56,521 nt of DNA. Origin: JAVBSX01 sp051660685. Its GTDB lineage: Bacteria; Planctomycetota; Planctomycetia; Pirellulales; Thermoguttaceae. The position numbers were made by a program, and so were the translations under genes. The notes under the pieces were generated by a model, which was not told the DNA's origin, did no database searches, and was given only the letters and a program-made list of their open reading frames with translations. This document shows positions 32,290-40,291 of the stretch, one piece after another. The stretch spans positions 1-56,521 of the forward strand of contig JBOFQB010000063.1 of NCBI GenBank assembly GCA_051660685.1. Direction: 5' to 3'. Every line of letters starts with the position of its first letter. Positions within the stretch are counted from its first letter, which is position 1.

Positions 32290-34731
32290 ATGCAGGAGAA
32301 TCATCCGTTACTGAAGGGGCTCAATCCGGCGCAACAAGAAGCAGTCGTTCATGTTGAAGGACCGCTTTTGGTTTTGGCGGGACCGGGAAGTGGAAAGACC
32401 CGGGTTGTAACCAATCGAATTGCTTGGTTGCTTGAACAGGGGGTTCGTCCGAATCAGATTGCCGCTTTGACGTTTACAAATAAAGCGGCCGATGAAATGA
32501 AGCGACGACTTGAGATTCTTGCGCCGCAACGTTGGATTCGGATTGGGACGTTTCACAAGTTTTGTGCGTTCATTTTGCGACAATTTGCCCCTTATGTGGG
32601 GCTTGAACCGAACTTTACGATTTATGATACAGATGAGAGCAAAAAATTGCTTGATCTGGTTCTTGACAAAGTGTCTCTTCCAACCGGTATTAACACGCAG
32701 AAGATTGCAGCTGGTATTTCTTGGGCAAAGAATGAATTGGTTCTGCCCGATCAATATGTTGCAAAAAACGGGAGTTTTTTGGGACAGTTTGTTGAAAAGG
32801 CGTATCCAGATTATCAAAGAGGGTTGCGAAAAGGAAATGCGCTTGATTTTGACGATCTGCTGCTTCATACGGCTGTTTTGTTGAAAGAGAATCCCGAAAT
32901 ACGTCGCCAACTCGATCAGCAATTTCGGTACATTTTGGTTGACGAGTATCAGGACACGAATCTTGCTCAGTATGCGATTGCGCGCGCGCTTTGTGTTGAT
33001 TATCCTCATCTTGCAGTAACGGGCGATCCCGATCAGTCCATTTACGGTTGGAGAGGGGCCAATATAAAGAACATTCTTGATTTTGAAAAAGATTTTGAGT
33101 CGGTCAAAATCATTCGTTTGGAGCAGAATTATCGAAGTACGCAACGAATTCTTTCGGCTGCATCTCATTTGATTGCCCATAATGTTTATCGTAAGGACAA
33201 GGGGTTATTTACAGAAAACGAGGAAGGAGAACAGGTTCGTCTTATTCGCTGTTTTGACCAACATGAAGAAGCCGATTTAATTGCGCGGGAAATTGCGGCT
33301 GAAATCAAAGCGGGACTCAGACGCCCTAAAGATTACGCTATTTTTTTCCGAATGAACGCTTTATCCCGCAATGTTGAACATGCTTTACATCGAATTGGCG
33401 TTCCCTTTCAATTGGTTCGCGGTCTTGAATTTTATAATCGGAAAGAAATCAAGGACATTATGGCGTATTTGCAATTGACTGCCAATACACGAGATACGGT
33501 TTCTTTTGTTCGTGTTGTCAATGAACCGCGACGAGGACTGGGGAAGACGACGCTTGGAAAAATTTTGGGGTATTCCGAATTGACGGGACTTTCGGTTTTG
33601 GATTCGGCGGACGAATTGCTCCGATCACCCCATGTTTCAGGAATGTCGGGCAAAGTTAAAAAAGCACTTGCCGATTTTGTCCAAAAGATTCGTCGTTTTT
33701 CCGAAGAAGCGGCAAAAGGGGAATTGACCGTTGAATCGCTTCTTCAGATGATTCTTTTTGAAACGAAGTACAAGGAACAGTATTCGTTGAATCCTGACGA
33801 GGAGGATCAGCAACGATTGGAGAACATTGACGAATTACTTTCAGCAGCGCGGGAATTTGACCAAATTCCGTTAGAAGAAGGGGAAAATGCTCTTGAGAAG
33901 TTTTTGGAACAGGCTGCATTGGTCAGTGATGTTGATACTTGGGAAGAAGACAGTGATCGTGTTTCGTTAATGACCTTGCACGCCGCAAAAGGTCTTGAAT
34001 TCCCGGTCGTCTACATCATTGCTGTTGAAGAGAATATTCTCCCGCATGATCGTTCGTTACTTGATGATTGGCAGATTGAGGAGGAACGCCGGTTGTTTTT
34101 CGTTGGAATAACCCGGGCGGAAGAGGAAGTGCGGATTTCCCGGGTTCAGTATCGTGATTTTCGCGGTCAACGAAGTTCGGCAATTTTCAGTCGCTTTTTA
34201 CTTGAATTGCCCCAAGAGGAAATTCAGAGTTACGATTCACCCGCACAAATCAATGGAGACTGTCAAAATAGTATTTCCTATTTTGCTGATTCGGTTCACA
34301 ATTCTAGGTCAGAACAAAATTTCCAATCAACGCAACGTGATACTTTTGCGCCAAAGGAAGATTCCTCACAAATTTATGAGTCTTCACATAAGGGAAAGTC
34401 GTCACAAAATGGGAGGTCTTCACACGATTGGGAGTTGTCCGACGGTTGTGAGTCGTCACAAACTCGCAAATTGTCGCAGAACGGGAAATCTGCTGAACAT
34501 TTTGCACAAAAGAACACCTTAAACGACGAATCAGTTTACTGTGATCCGGGACCTTCTTATCTGGATTCGGACATTGGGATTGATTATGACGTTATTGATT
34601 TGGAATACGATGAAGACGGAAATCTACTTGTTCCGAAAAAGAAGAGAAAAACAAAAGCAAAACAGGAATTACTTACTTCATTGACAACAGGGGCGGAATT
34701 GCTTGCTCAATTACACGATAAACGGAAATGA
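32290..34731 (+). CDS. UvrD/PcrA-family DNA helicase
   Basis: This SF1A 3'-5' helicase acts in repair and removal of RecA or stalled polymerases. The core is complete: Walker A AGPGSGKTR near residue 31, the AALTFTNKAA motif, the Walker B VDEYQDTN, GDPDQSIYGWRG, QNYRST, VSLMTLHAAKGLEFPVV and RRLFFVGITRAEEEV. Start ATG 32290 fits the conserved LNPAQQEAV entry better than the upstream Met. After the helicase core a tail of about 170 residues begins with Ser/Gln/Asn-rich repeats (SSHKGKSSQNGRSSHD, then SQTRKLSQNGKS) encoded by a TCACAAAATGGG-like unit, then an acidic stretch and a basic end. Its stop overlaps the recG start by 4 bp. Confidence 0.93.
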   Translation: MQENHPLLKGLNPAQQEAVVHVEGPLLVLAGPGSGKTRVVTNRIAWLLEQGVRPNQIAALTFTNKAADEMKRRLEILAPQRWIRIGTFHKFCAFILRQFAPYVGLEPNFTIYDTDESKKLLDLVLDKVSLPTGINTQKIAAGISWAKNELVLPDQYVAKNGSFLGQFVEKAYPDYQRGLRKGNALDFDDLLLHTAVLLKENPEIRRQLDQQFRYILVDEYQDTNLAQYAIARALCVDYPHLAVTGDPDQSIYGWRGANIKNILDFEKDFESVKIIRLEQNYRSTQRILSAASHLIAHNVYRKDKGLFTENEEGEQVRLIRCFDQHEEADLIAREIAAEIKAGLRRPKDYAIFFRMNALSRNVEHALHRIGVPFQLVRGLEFYNRKEIKDIMAYLQLTANTRDTVSFVRVVNEPRRGLGKTTLGKILGYSELTGLSVLDSADELLRSPHVSGMSGKVKKALADFVQKIRRFSEEAAKGELTVESLLQMILFETKYKEQYSLNPDEEDQQRLENIDELLSAAREFDQIPLEEGENALEKFLEQAALVSDVDTWEEDSDRVSLMTLHAAKGLEFPVVYIIAVEENILPHDRSLLDDWQIEEERRLFFVGITRAEEEVRISRVQYRDFRGQRSSAIFSRFLLELPQEEIQSYDSPAQINGDCQNSISYFADSVHNSRSEQNFQSTQRDTFAPKEDSSQIYESSHKGKSSQNGRSSHDWELSDGCESSQTRKLSQNGKSAEHFAQKNTLNDESVYCDPGPSYLDSDIGIDYDVIDLEYDEDGNLLVPKKKRKTKAKQELLTSLTTGAELLAQLHDKRK

Positions 34732-37049
34732 CCAAACTGCAAGAGCATGATAACCCGGTTGATTTGCTGAAACAGCCGATTGCGTTTCTCAAAGGGGTTC
34801 GACCTGACCGGGCAGAACTTTTTCGCCGTCTTGACCTTTTTCGTGCCGTTGATTTGTTGTTCTACTTTCCCCGCGATTATCAGGATTTGTCCGACATCAG
34901 GACATTGAATCAGTTGGAAGAGGGCAAACTGCAAACAATTCAAGGAACAATCAGGAAGTGGGAGCAACGAAGTACACGTCGGGGTTCTATTGTTCAACTG
35001 ATTTTGAGTGTTGAGACCGAAAAGGACGTTGAAACAGAAAAGAATCAAGAGAGGGAAAAATGCAATGAAGCGGAAAATAATGTAGAGACGGAAAAAGGTA
35101 TTGAGACGGAAAGAAGTATTGAGACAGAAAAGAGTATTGAGACGGAAAAGGGTGTTGAGGAAAAACAGAATTGGAAACGGGAAAAGAGTCTGAAACAGGA
35201 CGAAAATCGGGAATCGGGAAAGAATCGGGCAACAGATAACGTCATACAAGCGGTTTGGTTCAACATGCCGTATATTCAACGGGGATTTGTCGTTGACCGA
35301 AAAGTTCTTGTTTCAGGAACTCCCAAATATAAACCCCCTTTTTGGGTGTTCAATCATCCGAAATTAAATTTTTTGGGGGATCAGGGTGAAGAATCCAACC
35401 AACGAGAACCGATTTTGCCGATTTATCCCTTAACGGAAGGAATCAGTCAGTATTTTATGCAGAATCTTCTTCGGACACAAATTCCGAGATTGATTCCCTT
35501 GTTGGAAGAGGTCCTTCCAGAATCTTTGCGAGAGGAACGGAAATTGCTCCCGATTGCAGATGCAGTTTCTTGGATTCATTTTCCTCCCAATCAAGCCGCA
35601 ATACAATGGAGTCGTCGTCGCTTCATTTTTCAAGAGTTGTTCATTCTGCAATTAGCCCTTTCTCTCCGTCGTTTGCAACATCAAACATTAATGAAAGCGT
35701 CGCCGATTCGGATTGACCCGAAAATTGACACGAGAATTCGACAACTGTTTCCTTTCGAGTTGACGGAACCTCAACGTAAGGTCATTCGGGAAATAACAGA
35801 TGACATGCAACAACCGGTTCCAATGAACCGACTGTTACAAGGTGATGTTGGGAGCGGAAAAACACTCGTTGCTCTTTACGCGATATTGTTGAGTGTTGCC
35901 CAAGAACATCAAGCGGTTTTTATGTCCCCGACAGAAGTATTGGCGAAACAGCATTTACGCAATATCAGTCGGATTCTCGAAAACAGTCGGGTTCGGATCG
36001 TTCCCATTTTCGGCGGTCAACGATCCGACGAACGGGCCCGCTATTTGCAGGAAATCCAGACAGGAACGGGCCAAATCATTATTGGAACACAAGCAATTAT
36101 CTGCAATGAAATACCTTTTCACAAACTTGGATTGGTTGTGATTGACGAACAACATAAATTTGGTGTTCGTCAACGAGCCCTTTTGAAAACAGGAACGAAA
36201 TTTGACCCTCATTATCTGGTTATGACAGCAACGCCGATTCCAAGAAGTGTAACAATGACGCTTTTTGGTGATTTGGATGTCTCGATCATGAACGGATTTC
36301 CGCCCGGTCGTCAAAAAGTAAAGACACAACTTGCAACGGAAGAAAATCGTGCAGCATGGTGGAGCTTTGTCCGCGAAAATCTGAATGCAGGTCGGCAAGG
36401 TTTTGTCGTTGTTCCCCTCATTGAAGAGTCAGAAAATTTTGACGCTCAAAATCTTTACGCCGTTTATGAGGAACTCAAAAAGGGTCCCCTTGCCGGTCAA
36501 CGAATTGGAATTTTACATGGTCGAATGTCAACCGAAGATAAAGAACGGATTATGCTTGATTTTCGGAGCGGGGAAATTCAGATGCTTATTTCGACAACCG
36601 TGATTGAGGTTGGCGTTGATGTTCCGAATGCAACCTTGTTGACAATTGAAAGTGGGGAACGGTTTGGACTTTCACAGTTACACCAACTTCGCGGTCGAAT
36701 TGGTCGCGGAAAACATCCCGGATACTGTGTTGTTTTTGCAAAAATGGAGAATGAAGAGACCCAAAAGCGATTGAGGGCGTTTGCAGAAACGTCAGATGGT
36801 TTTCAATTGGCGGAGATTGACTTTGAATTGCGGGGACCGGGCGAACTATTCGGGACACAGCAACATGGACTTCCGCCGTTTCGGATTGCCGATCTGGGGA
36901 GAGATCGGGACGTTTTGAATGAAGCGAGGTCGTCCGCAACCGCAATGTTACGAGATGATCCCGGTCTCGCCAAACTGGAAAACCGCAAATTAAGGACCCA
37001 GGTTCTTGCACGATACGGCAAAGTGCTTGAACTGGGGGATGTCGGTTAA
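34728..37049 (+). CDS. recG: ATP-dependent DNA helicase RecG with a repetitive insertion in the wedge domain
   Basis: RecG reverses stalled forks and branch-migrates junctions. The 773-aa protein has Walker A GDVGSGKT near 373, DEQH near 474, TATPIPRS, the LHGRMS segment and the C-terminal QLHQLRGRIGRG with the TRG-type tail. Residues of about 95-170 are a foreign-looking acidic repeat of the hexapeptide (V/I)ETEK(G/S), encoded by an 18-bp unit. It is inserted in a loop of the OB-fold wedge, between LILS and VIQAVWFN, which are contiguous strands in ordinary RecG. The wedge binds the fork, so the loop must tolerate about 75 extra residues. Translation is coupled to the upstream helicase by ATGA overlap. 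Confidence 0.95.
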   Translation: MTKLQEHDNPVDLLKQPIAFLKGVRPDRAELFRRLDLFRAVDLLFYFPRDYQDLSDIRTLNQLEEGKLQTIQGTIRKWEQRSTRRGSIVQLILSVETEKDVETEKNQEREKCNEAENNVETEKGIETERSIETEKSIETEKGVEEKQNWKREKSLKQDENRESGKNRATDNVIQAVWFNMPYIQRGFVVDRKVLVSGTPKYKPPFWVFNHPKLNFLGDQGEESNQREPILPIYPLTEGISQYFMQNLLRTQIPRLIPLLEEVLPESLREERKLLPIADAVSWIHFPPNQAAIQWSRRRFIFQELFILQLALSLRRLQHQTLMKASPIRIDPKIDTRIRQLFPFELTEPQRKVIREITDDMQQPVPMNRLLQGDVGSGKTLVALYAILLSVAQEHQAVFMSPTEVLAKQHLRNISRILENSRVRIVPIFGGQRSDERARYLQEIQTGTGQIIIGTQAIICNEIPFHKLGLVVIDEQHKFGVRQRALLKTGTKFDPHYLVMTATPIPRSVTMTLFGDLDVSIMNGFPPGRQKVKTQLATEENRAAWWSFVRENLNAGRQGFVVVPLIEESENFDAQNLYAVYEELKKGPLAGQRIGILHGRMSTEDKERIMLDFRSGEIQMLISTTVIEVGVDVPNATLLTIESGERFGLSQLHQLRGRIGRGKHPGYCVVFAKMENEETQKRLRAFAETSDGFQLAEIDFELRGPGELFGTQQHGLPPFRIADLGRDRDVLNEARSSATAMLRDDPGLAKLENRKLRTQVLARYGKVLELGDVG

Positions 37050-37217
37050 TTGAGACAAACTCCCTTAGCGATGATCCGTCAATAAGAATTGACTTGCTCG
37101 ACAACTCAAAAAAACTTGCCTATTTTGTCAATCTCTTTCGTTTCGCAAAATAGATCAATTTTTTGAACACGCCAATTCGTTGTTGAACAGACCTAATTCC
37201 TTGCAAGGATTCCACAA
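37050..37217. repeat. Gap after recG with a degenerate inverted repeat (ACTTGCTCGACAAC type)
   Basis: At about 37092-37191 the sequence ACTTGCTCGACAACTCAAA, TTGCCTATTTTGTCAA, and later GTTGTTGAACAG resembles the well-formed 103-bp inverted repeat at 45548-45650. This copy is decayed. It separates recG from the convergent tRNA-Leu gene. Confidence 0.5.
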
Positions 37218-37302
37218 TGCCGAAAAGAGGACTCGAACCTCCACCCCGAAAAACGGGACTAGGACCTGAACCTAGCGCGTCTGCCAATTCCGCCATTTCG
37301 GC
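37218..37302 (-). tRNA. tRNA-Leu (anticodon CAG)
   Basis: The minus strand gives an 85-nt class II tRNA. The acceptor stem is GCCGAAA/TTTTCGGC, with the leucine-type D-arm GCGGAATTGGCAGACGCG. The anticodon stem CTAGG/CCTAG encloses TTCAGGT (anticodon CAG). A long variable arm TCCCGTTTTTCGGGG and the T-arm GGAGG-TTCGAGT-CCTCT follow. No CCA is encoded. Confidence 0.95.
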
Positions 37303-37584
37303 TGCTTTAACCTGCTCGTTCGTCTCCTTCATCACATCACACCCAATCGAATCTCGACAAACCCGGATTCCAACCCGGTTATTTTCAACAGGAACAAGTC
37401 CCAACGAATCCTTAGGACAACGGTTGAAAATTCTAGGAGGAGGTGCAAACGAATTCAAAAGACAGAACAAGTGAAAACGATTTCCGGGCATTATAGCAAG
37501 AACGCCAAGACCGTCAAGAGCGTCCGCAATCCCTCATCAATCGTCTCACCTTCACCAATCAAGCCTAATCAATCGTGTTCAGGA
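37303..37584. other. Gap between tRNA-Leu and DUF1080 gene
   Basis: No gene, hairpin or repeat stands out in this 282-bp stretch apart from AACCCGGATTCCAACCCGGTT near 37358. It serves as the upstream region of tRNA-Leu and the downstream region of the next gene, both on the minus strand. Confidence 0.35.
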
Positions 37585-38469
37585 TTAACGACCATACTTT
37601 TTTTGGAGTTCTTCCGTCTCTTTCGCCGATTGGGCAATCTCTTCAGGAGTCAATTCCCGGCAATCAATTCGCCGGATCAACCCCTCAGTAATCCAAGTCG
37701 CGAGTCCAAGCGGTTTCATATCACTTGTCTCATACCGTAAACCAATTTTGTGATCGGCAATCAAAAAATCAATCACAGGATCATTCGGGTCAACGTCCGA
37801 TTTGACCAATTCCGTCTCACTTGCCAAAACCTTTTCATTTTCGGCGACTTCCAGTTTTTTGATCCAGACCATGATTCGGCCCTGTAAAACCCGAACACGG
37901 AATTGATACCAGTATTTCGAGTCAAAACGGAAATAACCGCTTGTTCCATTGTCCGACGCATCTCGTCCGTCAATGCACGAAAGACCAATCGTCCCTCCTC
38001 CCCAACCCCCGTTGATGAACGTGCAGTGATCCTCTCCAACCGGAAAAGTCAACGCCCCGAAAAAATCATGCCCCATCTTTCGTCGCGCCTCATAAACGAC
38101 TTCATAGTCCCACTTCGGCATATTTTCCTTCGTGTACCGAATCGCTGTTATCCCAACCCCCATTCCTATCGAAATGTCCTTCCCCTTGATTTCAACCGGA
38201 CCTTCCCCTCCAACTGGGGGAACCTCCCAGTTCTCAAGCGTCTTTCCGTCAAAAAGCTGTTTCCAATCCCCTTGCAATCTGCCCGATTGTTCAACTTTCT
38301 CCCCCTTCTCCTGCTTTACCAAATCGTTTGTTGAATCCTTGACGGAATCGGTTGACGAATCTTTAGTTGATTCGGCGGAAAAGGCCGAAACACTGAGTCC
38401 GAAAAGGCCCAACATTGTCAGGTATATGACCTGTATCTTAACTATTTTGACAAAGTGCGTGATTTTCAT
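37585..38469 (-). CDS. Exported DUF1080 (3-keto-disaccharide hydrolase-like) protein
   Basis: The 294-aa protein starts at ATG 38469, giving a signal peptide (VIYLTMLGLFGLSVSAFSAES); the 28 residues further upstream lack one and are dropped. The mature protein has the DUF1080 opening WKQLFDGKTLENWEV and a jelly-roll lectin-like domain (HDFFGALTFPVG, then GLSCIDGRDASDN). DUF1080 domains are expanded in planctomycetes, and some act on 3-keto-glycosides. A Ser/Asp/Val-rich linker with repeats (SVKDSTNDLVKQ) follows the signal. The substrate is unknown. Confidence 0.82.
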   Translation of the reverse strand: MKITHFVKIVKIQVIYLTMLGLFGLSVSAFSAESTKDSSTDSVKDSTNDLVKQEKGEKVEQSGRLQGDWKQLFDGKTLENWEVPPVGGEGPVEIKGKDISIGMGVGITAIRYTKENMPKWDYEVVYEARRKMGHDFFGALTFPVGEDHCTFINGGWGGGTIGLSCIDGRDASDNGTSGYFRFDSKYWYQFRVRVLQGRIMVWIKKLEVAENEKVLASETELVKSDVDPNDPVIDFLIADHKIGLRYETSDMKPLGLATWITEGLIRRIDCRELTPEEIAQSAKETEELQKKYGR

Positions 38470-38573
38470 TACTGCTGTTCTCCAAAAAATGTTGTTTTGA
38501 TCCCCCTTCTCGACTCGACCTTCTACCTTCTGTACATCAATACGCTGTATCACGGTTCAAGTTGTGTCTCCGT

Positions 38574-39689
38574 TCAACGTGAACCCACATTACATGCCCG
38601 AAAATGTGGACCCCAAGTCGTTCGGTCTATGTCATGTCCACTTCGTTTCATCGAAACAGCAAGAACCGAAATCTCCGGGTGTTCCGAACAATACCGCTCA
38701 ATCTCTTCTGTCTTCATCACAAAAAACGCCGTTGAAAGAGCGTCCGCTTGTAATCCCGTCGGAGCAACAACACTGACCATAAGGTGATGTTCAGCCGGAT
38801 ATCCTGTTCGGGGGTCCAAAATATGACTGAAACGACGACCTCCTGCACGAAAAAATTGTTTTTGTGAACCCGATGTCCCAACCGCTTCATTCTTCAGGGC
38901 AATTTCCAACAAGCGTTCGCCCGGTCGTAAAGGATGTGCAATTCCAAGGGGCCAACCCGTTATGCCCGCTGTATCCGTTGAACCGGCTTTTCCGGCTAAA
39001 CTTCCCGGACCTGTTGAACCTACTGAAACGGTTGATCCTGTTGAAGCGGTTGAACCGGCTCGAAAATTTCCCCGAGCAAGCACGCTGCTGAATCCTCCAT
39101 GTAGAATGAAATCGGCAACTTGGTGTTTTTGCAGCTGTTGTTCCGCCAAATCAAGGGCCAATCCTTTTCCAATACTGCCAAAATTCAGAGAAACCCCAAC
39201 TTGGTTGAACCGGATTGTTCGGGCAAGAGGGTCCAGCTCGACGAATTGGTATCCCACTTTTTTTAAGGTCTGGGAAATTTCTGACTCCGACGGAAGTCGG
39301 GGGGAATGCTGCGCAAACCCCCATAATCTCCAAAGCGGCGTACTCGTCAGGTCAATTGCTCCCTCTGTTGCACGCGAAAGAGAAAGTGCAAAATCAATCC
39401 AATCGTACAACTCTTCGTCAAGCGGAACCGGCTCAAATGCTGCAACTTTGTTGATGTATTCGATTTGACTCTCAGGTCGAAAAACGGACAACTTCTGCTC
39501 CAAACGCTGCACTTCATTCAATGCGGCAAGAGCACCAACCGTTCCGTCGGGATACAGGATTCCGTTGTAGGAAACCTCAAATTCCCCCCCCATAAGTTCT
39601 CGGGAGACAGCAACGAGCGGAACCGGACCTTGTTCAGACCCCGTCGGGCTGTTCGTTGACAAAGGAAAGAGTAATTCACGTCGTTTCAA
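38574..39689 (-). CDS. apbE: FAD:protein FMN transferase ApbE
   Basis: ApbE attaches FMN to Thr residues of flavoproteins such as Rnf and Nqr subunits. The 371-aa protein has the family marks: LNFGSIGKGLALD (FAD site), FILHGGFSSV, the GTSGSQKQFF and HILDPRTGYP block, and LQADALSTAFFVM near the C-terminus. It has no lipobox or signal peptide, unlike most exported ApbE, so it may act in the cytoplasm. A Gly/Ser/Thr-rich repeat (GSTASTGSTVSVGSTG) of about 35 residues is inserted after LARGNF, between two core strands. Only 104 bp separate it from the DUF1080 gene on the same strand. Confidence 0.9.
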   Translation of the reverse strand: MKRRELLFPLSTNSPTGSEQGPVPLVAVSRELMGGEFEVSYNGILYPDGTVGALAALNEVQRLEQKLSVFRPESQIEYINKVAAFEPVPLDEELYDWIDFALSLSRATEGAIDLTSTPLWRLWGFAQHSPRLPSESEISQTLKKVGYQFVELDPLARTIRFNQVGVSLNFGSIGKGLALDLAEQQLQKHQVADFILHGGFSSVLARGNFRAGSTASTGSTVSVGSTGPGSLAGKAGSTDTAGITGWPLGIAHPLRPGERLLEIALKNEAVGTSGSQKQFFRAGGRRFSHILDPRTGYPAEHHLMVSVVAPTGLQADALSTAFFVMKTEEIERYCSEHPEISVLAVSMKRSGHDIDRTTWGPHFRACNVGSR

Positions 39690-39862
39690 ACTATTTCTAA
39701 CCGTTTACACTATAATAGAAGCCTGAAAAATAGAAGACTGAAAGTCCAGTTCGCCAATTCAACCGTCAACACCGGACGTACATCCCTTTCCGGGGATTGA
39801 TCCGGCTCTTTTTGTACCTTGCAACTGTCTTGCATCCCTGATTTCGGTCGAGCAATTCTCAA

Positions 39863-40273
39863 TCAACGGTCTATTTTGTCCAGAATTCCGTTGACAAAAC
39901 CGGGCGAATCTTTCGCCCCAAATTGTTTGGCCAACTCGACCGCTTCGTTAATCACAACCGGTTTGGGCGTTCCGAAAACGTTCATCTCGCAGATTGCAAG
40001 ACGCAGAATATTCCGGTCAACGACACTCATACGAGAAACGGACCAATTCTGGGCAACCCCCTCGATTTGACGGTCCATCTCCTCACGTTGTTCCCGGGTC
40101 TCCACAATCAACGTCCTCGCAAACTCCAACAGTTCTGATTCGTCCGGAAGTTCCTCCCGCAAATAACCTTCTGTCAACTTCCGATCCGATCCAGGATTCA
40201 GGTCCTCCTGATAAAGCATCTGAAAAACGGCAACACGGGCCCGCGAACGATTTGCGTATCTCTTCTCTGTCAT
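39863..40273 (-). CDS. nusB: Transcription antitermination factor NusB
   Basis: NusB binds boxA RNA with NusE to suppress Rho termination in rRNA operons. The 136-aa helical protein has the N-terminal RSRARVAVFQMLYQ and the C-terminal block LRLAICEM, then KPVVINEAVELAKQFGAKDSPGFVNGILD, the NusB signature. It is full length. It lies between apbE and the giant surface-protein gene on the same strand, but the gap on each side suggests its own transcript. Confidence 0.94.
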   Translation of the reverse strand: MTEKRYANRSRARVAVFQMLYQEDLNPGSDRKLTEGYLREELPDESELLEFARTLIVETREQREEMDRQIEGVAQNWSVSRMSVVDRNILRLAICEMNVFGTPKPVVINEAVELAKQFGAKDSPGFVNGILDKIDR

Positions 40274-40291
40274 GTCTTATCATTTAGATTC

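Noticed and set aside
34987..35266. Phe/Ser-rich minus-strand ORFs opposite recG
   Set aside because: They are mirror readings of the GAGACGGAAAAG repeat inside recG in several frames.
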